Source of the DNA: Bathymodiolus brooksi
Lineage: Eukaryota; Mollusca; Bivalvia; Mytilida; Modiolidae
Direction of reading: 5' to 3'
Assembly (NCBI GenBank): GCA_963680875.1
Contig: OY804586.1
Span: 53,788,203 to 53,852,202 of the forward strand
DNA: 64,000 nucleotides
A model generated the notes under the pieces. It searched no databases. It was not told where the DNA came from and worked only from the letters and a program-made list of their open reading frames with translations. The first letter of the stretch is position 1. Each line of letters starts with the position of its first letter. Both the position numbers and the translations under genes were made by a program. This document shows positions 34,532-46,000 of the stretch, piece after piece.

Positions 34532-34785
34532 AAGGAAGTGAAGATACAGACTCAAGCTGATTGGTCGAAAATCAATTTTTTATAAAAGAAGAGCAATGGG
34601 AAAGAAGCTCATTACCTATAAATAGAGGGACATAATGTTTGTTATCCATCAGTTAGTACAAGTGTTCTTAAAAATGTATTTTGTTATGCATCATTCTCAT
34701 ACAAAGATAAAAGGGAGGTAACTCTAAGGAAAACCCCATTTTTACTATATTTTTGCCAAATAAATGCAAAAACATGCCGTTTTTT
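34532..34785 (+). other. CDO1: CDO1 3' UTR, minimal estimate
   Basis: Unique-looking AT-rich sequence after the stop with a canonical AATAAA at 34759-34764. A second AATAAA at 36331 would make a longer UTR that includes a SINE and minisatellite. The real end cannot be told from sequence alone. Confidence 0.4.
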
Positions 34786-34894
34786 CCCTCATTAGTCGAA
34801 ACCAATTACTTGAAATGGATTTAGCTTTGAAATATAGAACTATTCCTTTTTTCGTGTGATTCATTTTGATATTTTGTTCTTAAAATTAACAGGG

Positions 34895-35060
34895 GCTGTT
34901 ATAACATTATGTGATCAAGTTTGTCAGTGACTTACGGCAGGTCGGTGGTTTTCTCCGTGTACTTCGGTTTACTCCACCAAAAAAAAAACTGACCGCCACT
35001 ATATAACTGGAATATTGTTGAAAGTGGGGTTAAACACCATGACCCTAACCCTCTGAAAAT
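34895..35060 (+). mobile_element. SINE-1, 5'-truncated
   Basis: Starts TAACATTATGTGATCAAGTT, ends GTTAAACACCATGACCC. Confidence 0.75.
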
Positions 35061-35259
35061 TAACAGTGAAACTGCCTGGCAAAATCATTCTTTATGCCAC
35101 ATTTTCAGAAAGCATATACATTTATATACAATGTGCAAGAAATCCTTCCCATCATGCATTTTTCCTGCCATCATTTTTTTTGTTATTTCTTATATTCTAG
35201 TTTTTATATAAGCAGTACATTTTTGTATATGTTAATTTTATCTGTTTTCATAAGATTAA

Positions 35260-35450
35260 GAGATGGCGGTCATCTTTAATTTAATGACAGTTTAATTTAA
35301 TTATAAGATTCAGTGATGATGGCCATCTTTAATTTAATGGTAATTTAATTTAATTGTAGGATGAGTTGATGGCGGTCATCTTTGATTTAATTTAATTATA
35401 AGATTAATTGATGGTGGCCATCTTTAATTTAATGACAATTTAATGGTCTC
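35260..35450 (+). repeat. ~60-bp repeat, 3-4 units
   Basis: Units combine GATGGCGGTCATCTTTAATT and TAATTTAATTATAAGATT. Confidence 0.75.
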
Positions 35451-35524
35451 TATCAGATTTAAATATGATCAACAACACTCCACATCCTTTAAACCTTTTT
35501 CTAACAAATCTGTTGAATTGGAAT

Positions 35525-35645
35525 CTAATTATACCTGGGTTCTATGGTACTGTGATAGTTAAAACGTTTTAAAATGGCGACGAAAGTTGGTTGAAATAGC
35601 ATGTGGAGACACAGCCTCATAGAACCCATGGTATGATTAGTTAGG
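35525..35645. mobile_element. Small foldback MITE
   Basis: CTAATTATACCTGGGTTCTA at left pairs with TAGAACCCATGGTATGATTA at right. Confidence 0.65.
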
Positions 35646-35846
35646 ACTATTAGCTCAGATCTCTATCTATAAATAGATTTTATTCAATTTATGTATGACA
35701 GGTTTATTTTATTTTATTTTAATTGAAATTTCCTTTGAAATCGAGGTAAAATTCTGAGGATTCCTGATGGCTTCACCTCCTTCCATTATAAAATGCCCAG
35801 ATGTCCGGAAAAGAGAATACGATCAAATCTGCCAATGTGGTCATCT

Positions 35847-35975
35847 GTATTAAAAGGTCACCCTTTTCATGTCCTGTCATAGAAAATTTCATATGAATTG
35901 AACCTCTTTTAAGAGGTCACATGTCATAAAGGACACTTTTTCTTTGCCAAAAGGTGACCTCTTAATACAGGTATG
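35847..35975. mobile_element. MITE, second copy of the 8791-8951 family
   Basis: CTGTATTAAAAGGTCACC / GGTGACCTCTTAATACAG inverted ends. Confidence 0.7.
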
Positions 35976-35983
35976 ACAATATA

Positions 35984-36281
35984 TGTTGAATTTAAAGCTA
36001 ATTAATGACTACATCCCATGAATTTAAGGCTAATTAATGACTACATTCCATGAACTTAAGGCTAATTAATGACTACATCCCATGAACTTAAGGCTAATTA
36101 ATGACTACATCCCATGAACTGAAGGCTACTTTATGACTACATCCCATGAATTTAAGGCTAATTAATGACTACACCCCATGAACTTAAGGCTAATTAATGA
36201 CTACATCCCATGAACTTAAGGCTAATTAATGACTACATCCCATGAACTTGAGGCTAATTAATGGCAACATCCCATGAATTT
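35984..36281 (+). repeat. 32-bp minisatellite, ~9 copies
   Basis: Unit GGCTAATTAATGACTACATC-CCATGAACTTAA; starts at 35997, 36029, 36061 and onward. AT-rich and very uniform. Confidence 0.92.
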
Positions 36282-36384
36282 TATTATGTTTTAACTTGTT
36301 ATATGCATTAAATTTCTATTGTAATTAGTTAATAAAAATATAACCCCTTTCGCCTTGTTTTTTTAATCTTTTGATGGTTTTGGT

Positions 36385-36640
36385 TTATGGTGTTTAATTA
36401 ACACCACTTTCAACAATATTTCAGTTATATCGTGGCGGTCAGTTTTATTGGTGGAGGAAACAGGAGAAAACCACTGACCTGCCGCAAGTCACTATCACAT
36501 AATGTTGTATCGAGTGTACCTCGCCATGAACAGGGTTCACACTCACAACTTTTGTAGTGATAAACACTGATTGCACAGGTAGTTGTAAATCCAATTACCA
36601 TACGATCAGGACTACAGTGGCCCCTTTTATCTTTTGAAAA
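36385..36640 (-). mobile_element. SINE-1, full copy
   Basis: Tail GTGTTTAATTAACACCACTT; head ends CATACGATCAGGACTACAGT. Confidence 0.82.
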
Positions 36641-36849
36641 ACAAATCTGAAATAACAAATACCAGTAAACAATAAAATGTTTTTATTTTGGGTGTTTTAT
36701 TACCATTTTGTAAGTCTATAGTCCCCCTCTTATAAGGACAACACCAACCCCTTCTGAAATAAAAAAACATGGCTTTATAAGGGGGTTGGGGTGGCAATTG
36801 ATAAGTATTTAACTGTCTCAGTGAGAAAAGTTTGTAGATACCAAAGAGG

Positions 36850-37030
36850 TAATCAGAAGCTATAAATCGACAATGGACAAAAGGACAAACAATTGTCTAC
36901 AAAACGCTACACAGAAAACCAAAGATAGAGCAACACATACCCCACCAAGAACCAATGGTAAACACAGGTGCTCCGGAAGAGGAAACAGTTCCTGCTCCAC
37001 ATGTCACACCCATCGTGTATATGAAATCTC
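36850..37030 (+). repeat. SINE-2-related 3' segment
   Basis: AGGTGCTCCGGAAGAGGAAA and CAGTTCCTGCTCCACATG match 18560-18625; the upstream half resembles 24956-25120. Confidence 0.45.
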
Positions 37031-37031
37031 T

Positions 37032-38043
37032 TTAGCTCACCTTGCCAAAGGCAATGTGAGCTTTTGCCATCACTTGTCCATTAACTTTTCACATTTTAAT
37101 CTTCTCCTCTGAAACCCCTCAGCCAAATGAACTGAAAATTGGTAGGAAGCATCTGTAGAAGGTCCTCTCTAAAGATTGCACATTTTGTCTCGATCCATTA
37201 ACAAACATGGCCGACACAGGCAATTCTTATTTCTGATTGACCAATTTTTTTAAATCTTCTCCTCTGAAACCGCTTTCCCAATTGAACCGAAACCTGGTAG
37301 GAAACATCTATGAAGATTGCTCATTTTGTCCCGATCAGTTAACAAACATGGCCACCACAGGCAATTCTTGTTTCTGATTGGTCGATTTCTAAAAAAAATT
37401 CTCTGTTAAAAGAAAGATAACTCTTGCCTAAACTGTTAAAAGAAAGATAACATGCCATTATCTTCCTTAGAAATTAACTAATGCTGATATAGTGTAACAT
37501 ATTTATTCTATACATTACAAGGAGGTATTCAAAGGCAATATGAGCTTTTGCCATCACTTGGTGTTCGTCGTCTCATCCGTTTACTTTTCACATTTTAATC
37601 TTCTCTGAAAAACCCTCAGCCAAATGAACTGAAACTTGGTAGGAAGCATCTATGCAAGGTCCTCTCTAAGGAGTGCACATTTTGTTATGATCCATTACCA
37701 AACATGGCCGCCACAGGCAATTCTTGTTTCTGATTGGCTGATTTTTTTAAATCTTCTCTGAAACCGCTTGGCCAAATGAACCAAACTTGGTAGGAAGCAT
37801 CTATGGAATGTCCTCTATGAAGATTGCTCATTTCGTCCCGATCGGTTAGCAAACGTGACCACCACATGCAATTCTTGTTTCTGATTGGTCGATTTCCAAA
37901 AAATCTTCTCCTTTGAAACTGCTTAGCCATATGAACCGAAACTTGGTAGATGTTTCATCTACATGTATGGAAGGTTCTGTATTAAGTTTCCTCAAAGCAG
38001 AATGAGAGGTGAGTGATACAGGCTCGGCCCACTGAGCCTCTAG
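37032..38043 (+). mobile_element. HINE-like element H8, type-B core
   Basis: TTAGCTCACCTTGCC... with a second internal start-like block at 37528 (GGCAATATGAGCTTTTGCCA). Monomers contain AACATGGCCGCCACAGGCAA. Ends GGCTCGGCCCACTGAGCC, CTCTAG. Confidence 0.68.
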
Positions 38044-39004
38044 TTAGCTGACCTGACCCGAAGGGTCATGTGAGCTATTGCTAACACTGGGCGTCCGTCG
38101 TCCGTCAGTCGTTAGCTTTTTGCATTTTAATCAACTCGTCTAAAACCACTTGGCGAATTTTAACCAAACTTTGGTGGAATGGTCCTTGGGTGGTCCCCTT
38201 TCAGAATTGTGTCCAACAGTCCCCCCTGCCAACCAAGATGGCTGCCATTACTAAAAATAGAAAATTCGGCAAAAAATCACTTAAAAATCATCTTCTCTGA
38301 AACTGCTGGGCCAATTGGGCCCAAACTATGGTGGAATGGTCTTCAGATGGTCCTCTTTGAGAATTGTGTCCGACGACCCCGGCCGCCAACCAAGATAGCT
38401 GCTGTTACTAATAATAGAAAATTTGGCAAAAAATCACTTAAAAATTATCTCCTCTGAAACTACTGGGCCAATTAGGCCCAAACTATGGTGGAATGGTCTT
38501 TAGGTGGTCATCTTTCAGAATTATATCTGACAACACGGCCCGACAAAGAAGATGGCAGCCATTGCTAAAAATAGAAGATTCACAAAAATTCACTTAAAAA
38601 TTATCTCCTCTGAAACTGCTCGGCCAGTGGGGCCCAAACTATTGTGAAATGATCATTAGTGGTCCCCTTTCAGAATTATGTCTGGTGGGTGAGCCCATGC
38701 AACCTGCATGCGAGATTGTCACCGTCAGCAGACATAGTTTTTACATAGGACCATGGGTTAAATGCTTAAATATTTTCTACTGTGAAAGCAGTTACCAATG
38801 CAATTTAAAGCAAACATACTTTCGGGTATAGAACGTTTATTTTTTGTCTGATTTTGATTCCTTATTAAATTACGCTATCTTTCAGTAGTATGTCAACGAC
38901 TTTGACTACAGAATCTTCCATATACTTAGCAATAACTATGGCTTTTCTTTTTTGGGGCCAACTTTGAGCCAGGCGAGCGATTACAGGCTCCTAGGAGCCT
39001 CTAG
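38044..39004 (+). mobile_element. HINE-like element H9, type-D core, abutting H8
   Basis: Begins TTAGCTGACCTGACCCGAAG with no gap after H8's CTAG. ~150-bp monomers carry CCAACCAAGATGGCTGCC and GGGCCCAAACTATGGTGGAA. Ends CAGGCTCCTAGGAGCCTCTAG. Confidence 0.7.
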
Positions 39005-39375
39005 TTTTATTGAAGCACCTGTACCAAGCCAGGAAAATGATAGATTATATACCAACTAACCAAATACTGACCTCCTTCAACAAGTTGAAGATTATGTATA
39101 TGTGTGATAGCAGAGATATAAAAGTTATAAAATACTTACCTCTTGAGGAAACCCCTTCTGCAATGAAAATGTTGCCTTGTAAGAAGGGATGTCTCTCTTG
39201 AGAGGGGCAATTTTTTAGCAGTGTTTTCCTATCTCTTTGAATCTGAAATCTGGTCTGATAAGTGGTGTGCCTTTGATGGAAGTGGTCTTATACTAGGGGA
39301 GGGGAGGGCTGCTGTGCTTGAAGCAAAAATACTTGTTCTATGGGTATTCTAACACCACTTTCATCAACAATTAAG

Positions 39376-39690
39376 CGGTTAATTAAAGTTAGATATTCTA
39401 GTTCCTGTAAAATAGAATTGTTTATTTTCCAAAAGCCACGACCCTTTTCTTGTACCCCAGATTGCCATTTTAGAAACACACTCAGATGGTCTGTTGATTG
39501 TATAAATACAGGTTTAATTTTACATGATTCAACAAGCATACGAAAGTCCATCCCTATGAATATCATATCTATTCTATTGGCTTGAGATTTATCTTTTCTT
39601 TGCCATGTAAACTGCTGTACATTTTCATTTAAATCTCTCCAAATATCTGTTCATTTGTTACTTTTTATTAGAGTTTTAAGACTACTTAGG
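39376..39690 (-). pseudogene. LINE endonuclease (APE) C-terminal fragment
   Basis: On the - strand reads SLKTLIKSNK, stop, DIWRDLNENVQQFTWQRKDK, RIDMIFIGMDF, STDHLSVFLKW and GRGFWKINNSIL. The DIWR, FTW, R-x-D, S-DH and G-GFWK-N series is the end of the apurinic-type endonuclease domain of LINE ORF2. One in-frame TGA at 39656-39658; truncated both sides. Confidence 0.8.
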
Positions 39691-39890
39691 GACCGACCAT
39701 TTAACTTGCAGGGGGGGAGGGGGGGGGGGGTATGTTTTTTTCTAAAAAAATATTCTGATTCCCAATGTTGCTGAAAAAAATAATCTGATTCAGAGTTTTT
39801 GTCATATAACCTAATGTTATATTCTGGAAAAAAAATTAGAGCTTTGCATGACAAAAAGAATAAATATTCTAACTCTCGTGCGCTGACTGA
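39691..39890. repeat. G-run and degenerate dispersed repeat
   Basis: Poly-G at 39711-39730 and A-rich TTCTGATT repeats that suggest a foldback-type remnant. Confidence 0.4.
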
Positions 39891-40187
39891 ATCACTGTAT
39901 AACGTTGTATCAAGTAGACCTCCCCATGTGCAGGAATCCAACTCAAAACTTTAGTTGTGATGGGCACCAATTCAATATATACATGTAAATCCAACTATCT
40001 TGCTATCACTGTCAATTAGGCCCCCCTGAAAGTAAAGGGACAACACCTTTATTGATGCTCTTCAGAGCACAGTCACAATAGGGCCTCCTATTACTGATAA
40101 ACTGAAAGTGAATGAGAAATATGCCTTAGCCTGTGGTTGATTTGTAGGGCCCTCTATCCTTTTGTTTTCCCAACGAACGCTACATCT

Positions 40188-40545
40188 GAGTGAGTGATTG
40201 TTGTTTAATGCCAACTCAGCAATTTTTCAGCTTTATCATGGAGAGAACAAATGAATTGTCCACGAGATGATGATGATTAGGTCTGCTTTGTACATGCTGA
40301 GTTTGATTTTTATAGTACTAGCTCACTGAAACAACAGTCTACGGATAGACATGTCCCCCACTCGGACACATTATCCTGATTCCGAGCCAACCAGTCTTTG
40401 CTTTCTCTTTAATACTGCATGCTTAGAAGAGAAGCAACAAATACCAATTTTATAGTCTTTGGTTTGACCCGATCAGGGATCGAACCCACGATCTACCGTA
40501 CTCGAGGTGAGCATTTTAACCATGACACCACCGATGTGGCTTCTT
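40188..40545 (-). mobile_element. SINE family 2, full-length copy
   Basis: On the - strand: GGTGGTGTCATGGTTAAAAT head, B box GGGTTCGATCCC, then GTGCTAGCTCACTGAAACAA-type body and TTAAACAACAATCACTCACT tail. Best copy here to define the family. Confidence 0.85.
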
Positions 40546-40689
40546 TCTAAGAATCAAGCATTAAGTCATAGATATACAGAAAGCATACACTAATACAAAA
40601 ATAATTACATGTTAAGAAATCAAAATAATCCACCCAAAAATGCCACATTGATTCTTACCTGAAACAGGATTACCAGAAATACAAACTAC

Positions 40690-41290
40690 AAAAATTTAAT
40701 AAAACAGGGGAGATAATTCAAAAACTAGAGAAAGTTGATCTGGTGATCACAGATACCCCCACATTCCAAATTTTCATCCAGAAACCTTTGAAGTCCCTAT
40801 CTTCTAAGAGAAAAAGGGCCATAATTCAAGAATGGTAAATATCAATTTCACCATAATCAAACTTAATCTATATTTTATCCCATTGTGTTAAAGTTTGAAA
40901 AGATTTGGTTGAGTCTTACCTTAAATATCATCCGGAAACCTAGAAAGTCTCTAAAGGGCCATAACTTATGAACGGTAAATGTGAAATACACCATAATCAA
41001 AACTTAACCTGTATTTTATGGTATACAGCATTGTGTTAAAGTTTGAAAAGATTTGGTTGAGCAGTACTTTAAATAAAAATTCCCTATTTTCTAAGAGAAA
41101 AAGGGCCATAATTCAGGAACGTTAATGTGAAATACACAGTAATCAAACTTAATCTGTATTTAATGGTCTGCAGCATTGTGCTAAAGTTTGAAAAGATTTG
41201 GTTGAGTGGTACTTTAATTATTATCCGGAAACCAAAAGTGTGATGGACGGACAGACATGAGGATCCCTATATACCCCCCCCGACTCTCGT
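40690..41290 (+). repeat. ~155-bp tandem repeat, 3 units
   Basis: AAAAGGGCCATAATTCA-type starts at ~40808, 40944 and 41099, each followed by GTTAAAGTTTGAAAAGATTT. Ends GATGGACGGACAGACATGAG and a C-run. Looks like another HINE-type core. Confidence 0.75.
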
Positions 41291-41594
41291 CAAACTTTGT
41301 TTAACCAATGAAAACAGAGCTGGCAAAATCTTCACAGTGGATTCAGTTTAACGCATTGAAAGAAAATCCAGAAGTACAGAAATAAATTTCATCTGGATGA
41401 AAGGCTAGATTGTGTCGTCTCATATATTCATGCTTCATCGAAAACCTACAGCTGATCATCATCATGCTCCGATTACTCTCCAATCATCACATGTGACGCA
41501 ACTGACAAGAGAAATCCTCGTTGTAATGAATTAGTCATGAGTTATTATAAAACATCGTTATTTGTACTGATGGACTGTTTTACCACCAATCAAA

Positions 41595-41860
41595 CCAGGG
41601 GCTGTCGTGGTCGTATGGTAGTTTATAACTACCTATCCAATCGGTGCCTATTACCACTTACGTTGTGTAAGTTCAAATCTCGATCAGAGCGAGGTGTACT
41701 TGATACAATATTATGTAATAAAGTTTGTCAGTGACTTACAGAAGGGCAGTTGTTTTCTCCGGGTACTCAGGTTTCTTCCACCAATAAAACTGACCGTCAC
41801 ATGTAACTGAAATATTGTTCAAAATGATGTTTAAACACCATAATCATAACTGTAACCATT
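41595..41860 (+). mobile_element. SINE-1, full copy
   Basis: GGGGCTGTCGTGGTCGTATG head to AAATGATGTTTAAACACCAT tail. Confidence 0.82.
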
Positions 41861-42104
41861 AAATCACAGACACAGTTTACATAAAATAAAAAAAGAAAGA
41901 AAAACAAAATTTTTCTTGCAAATTAAAAAAAATTTATTTCGAGTAAATGAGAAGGTGGCAATTACTCATGGGTTATAGATAATAAATGTTATAGCGACTA
42001 GTCAAATTGTATCTTTTATAGTTTGTTCAATCAGTCTACCTGTAATAGGAAAATTTGAGTGATGATATGTTGTTATGGAAACTTATTAACACAGATCAGT
42101 TACA

Positions 42105-42400
42105 GTGAGTGAGTTAGGAACAAGTTAATTTTCAATAAGATGATGATGAGGTCTGCTTAGTACTAGACCCACAGCTTAGTTGGATTTTTATAGTGCTAGC
42201 TCACTGAAACAACAGTCCTGCATACACATGACACTCCGCTCAGACACATTATCCTGATTACGAGCCAACCAGTCTTTGCTCTTTCTCCTTAATGCTGCAT
42301 GCTTAGCAGAGAAGCAACAAATACCAATTTTTAGTCTTTGGCTAGACTCGATGGGGACTCAAGGCGCGGTTCAGATCAGTTACAGAACAAACCCGAAAAG
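42105..42400 (-). mobile_element. SINE family 2, partial
   Basis: GTGCTAGCTCACTGAAACAA and GCAGAGAAGCAACAAATACC. Lies in the probable AP3S 3' UTR or just beyond it. Confidence 0.78.
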
Positions 42401-42945
42401 AAGCTTTTCATGTGTATTAACCCATGGATGATGAGTTGAGAGTATCGGATTGTGATCAGTCATGCGCTACCGACGATGATAATCATATATGGAGAGAAGG
42501 GTAATTAACACCATTATTAATCATGCGGTTTTAATTTTTGTGGATTTCATGGTTCACTTAAACCATGAACATTGAAATCCAATGAAATACAATTTTCCCA
42601 TCGATTGTTGCCTGTAGTGTTTGAAAGCACGAATTCAAGAACCATGGATCAATACATTTTGTAGAAAGCACGAAAATTGGTGCTAACGAATAAAAGTACT
42701 TTCATAGAAATTATTATTTTAATCATTTTGGTATTATTTTGCCCTAGTCTACTGACCACAAGACTCATTTACATAATATATTCTTCTATAACATTCAAAA
42801 TTAACAGCTAAATCTTCTTTATGTAGGTATCACTGTAGAAGTTAGTAATTCCACATTCCGTGAAAGATTCACATATTCATAACAATTATGATATGAAAAT
42901 AACAATATGATTGAAATAAATGTTCATGAGTTAAATGCTGAATAT

Positions 42946-43059
42946 TCATGAGAGTTTAAAATTTGGTAGGTCTGGCAACTTCATATCTTTAAATTTCTGT
43001 GGAATATTCATGTCCTTCACAGCACTGACAGCTCTAGCAGGGGCAGCAGAGATACCAGC
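42946..43059 (-). CDS. AP3S1: AP3S terminal coding exon (37 codons plus TGA)
   Basis: Acceptor AATTTTAG at 43067-43060. Encodes the flexible tail with [10 protein letters not shown] followed by a Pro/Lys/Asp-rich end shorter than the vertebrate tail. The 5' half of the exon lies in a ~90-bp tandem duplication that continues into the intron (43002-43265). Confidence 0.92.
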   Translation of the reverse strand, partial: AGISAAPARAVSAVKDMNIPQKFKDMKLPDLPNFKLS

Positions 43060-46000
43060 CTAAAATTATACATATTCATAAGATTAATACATGAATATGC
43101 ATGTCCTTAACAGAACTTGCAAATGTAGGGTTCAAAGTATACAGGTGTAGATGTCATACATATTCATAAGATTAATACATGAATATTCATATCCTTGACA
43201 GAACCATGCCAAATAAGAATGCAAAGTATACATGTGTGGATGTCATACATATTCATGTGCTACACAGAATTCACAAATTAATAATGGAATGTTGAGATAC
43301 CATCCTGAAACATACAAATGAAAAACTACACATTAGTAATTTCTATAAAATTACAATTAAAATTCAACAAAAATTCTTCCCCTTTTCTGACCAACCTAAA
43401 TAAAATTAGGTTTCCACACTTTCTCGTTTGTTTTTCTTTTTGGATGCTGAGATGGGAGTAGCCAAGCAAATAACATGAGCAAGTGCAGAGATCTAAGTTT
43501 AATTAAGATTGTTTAATGGCCTTCTTGACCATTTTATCTTCAGGTATCCCTTATGAAACCATATATTTTTTTTAAACATACAGGATTCCTATAAATGCTG
43601 ACAGAATATGAAAGCACCTAAACAATCTTGCACCATCTTTTTAAGAAATTCTGCATTTTATAGATCATGCAACAATACCTTTCTGTAAAAGTATCAAATT
43701 ATCTCCCTTCCCATCATATTTATTTAATGCAAAGTATGAAAGTGAAAAATTGTTAAAATATTGTATCAATTTATACATAAAAATACATATTGTATAATAT
43801 TAAAATCAAATTTGAAACAAATATTTGTAATTTCTTCATTTTTTTGGGGAGATTTTTCCATTTTTACAGACAATAGATATTACAATACATTTACAACTAC
43901 ACGACATTAAACACACTATAATACACTATGGGAAATATTCAAAATTTATCGAAGAAATGCCCCGACTAACTTTCATTTCATTATCTAATGTGTTTCTTTA
44001 GGCCCCTAGATATCAAATACAAAAGTAGCATGCACTGACAGACAGACAGACAGACAGACATAGATTATACACACATACCCCACTTATTAAACTGAGGTTA
44101 TAACAGGTTACAAGAGGTTTATTTTCTATAACAAAATATTTAAAAAAAACAACCGACAGACAGACATAGATTATACCTACATACCCCACTTATTAAACTG
44201 AGGTTATAACAGGTTACAAGAGGTTTATTTACTATAACAAAATATTTAAAAAAAAAACAAAAAAAACAGACAGACAGACAGACAGACATACCCCACATAC
44301 AGATCAACAAATAGACATATGCACAAACATTCCTGTACATTTTATACCCCTGCCATTTCAGGAGGGAAAACAAAATATAAAATAATTAAAAGAAATTAAT
44401 CATTTTCTCGAAAGAACAAACATTTTAATAAAGAAAACTATTCTGAACATCATGCCAATCAACATATAATATTATTCCAATGCTGCTAAAAATAACTGCC
44501 AATCAAAATAATATTATACCAATGCGGTTAACAATAACAGCCAATGAACAATTTACATAATATTATGCCAATGCTGCTAAAAATAATTGCCAATCAAAAT
44601 GCTGAATTGATACCTTTGAAAATCTTTGAAAGGCTCTAAGTCTGCCCTAAAATGTTAAACAATATATACACGTCAGAAGATATTGATCTATTGGTTGGTG
44701 TTTAACACCAACTTTAGCCAGGTAAGTTCTAAATGGAAAATGTCAGGGGCCGTCGTGGTCGTGATCGTATGGTACATGGATTTACAACTACCTATGCAAT
44801 CAGTGCCTATCATCACTGATGTTGTGAGTTTGAATCCCGATCAGGGCGAGGTGTACAACATTATGTGATAAAGTTTGTAAGTGACTTGCCGCAGGTCGGT
44901 AGTTTTCCCCGGGTCCTCCGGTTTCCTCCACAAATAAAACTGACTGCCACAACATAACTGAAATATTGTTGAAAGTGACGTTAAATACCACCAAACAAAC
45001 AAAACAAACATAAATGGAAAACTGTAAAAGAAGTTTGCTGCTCAAACCTTATACAATCCAATTCTTGTAAATAAAATCTTATATGATTCAAATGACTGAT
45101 AAAATGTTCACCAAACAACCTGGAATTTACCAAAAAATATTAATCAAATCTTAATTCTAACTAGATGCACATCTTTAACACAACATACAATGCACAACCA
45201 TCATGAAAAGCTAAAAAGTTCTAGCTGGGTTAGGGTTATGGTAGTTAACACAATCTAGAGACACAGGCAACATTAGGCACAAGACAGATTTTAAGAGGAA
45301 AAAGTCATTAAAGAAAAAACTAGAGGCTCCAAGGAGCCTGTATAGCTCACCTGGGTATAATAACAACATCAGTCAATAAAACTTGATAACTTCGGTAAAA
45401 AAAAATTAACAAATGTAGCCCTCGTCAAATTTGGGCAGGGGTTCCCCCTTTAATGTATGTTATCAAAATTGCTGTAAAAAAACATATATGTCAATGATTC
45501 TCAAGATTTAGCATTTGCTACTTCACATTTTGTAATAGAGTTGCTTCCCTTTGATTATTTGAATAACCAAAAGCAGTGAGTCAACAAAAAAATGCATTTC
45601 AAGAGGAATAACTCTTCACACAGTTGTCGCACATTTTCAACTGTGTCTGTGGGAAATTTTTTGTAGATCTTGACATGCTGAACATTTTTGCAGTTTAAAC
45701 TTTCCCTCTATCTCTAATAGTTTTTGAGATATAAGATGAAAGTATTAAAATTTAGAACATTTTGCTGAAAAAAGGGCAATAACTCCAAAATGGGTAATGG
45801 GATTAACTTCAAAATTGCGGGGTAGGTAGATCTTAACATGCTGCAAATTTTTGCAATTTAAACTTAACCTTTATCTCTTATAATTTTTGAAATATTTTTG
45901 CAATTTAAACTTAACCTTTATCTCTTATAATTTTTGAAATATAAGACGAAAAGTATTAAATTAAAAAAATTTGATGAAAAAAGGGCAATACATGTAACTC

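Noticed and set aside
35984..36281. CRISPR-like array
   Set aside because: 32-bp units are contiguous without spacers and the genome is eukaryotic; a plain minisatellite.
34532..42945. ATG12 between CDO1 and AP3S, expected from human gene order
   Set aside because: No exon resembling the ubiquitin-like ATG12 core was seen on either strand; only repeats.
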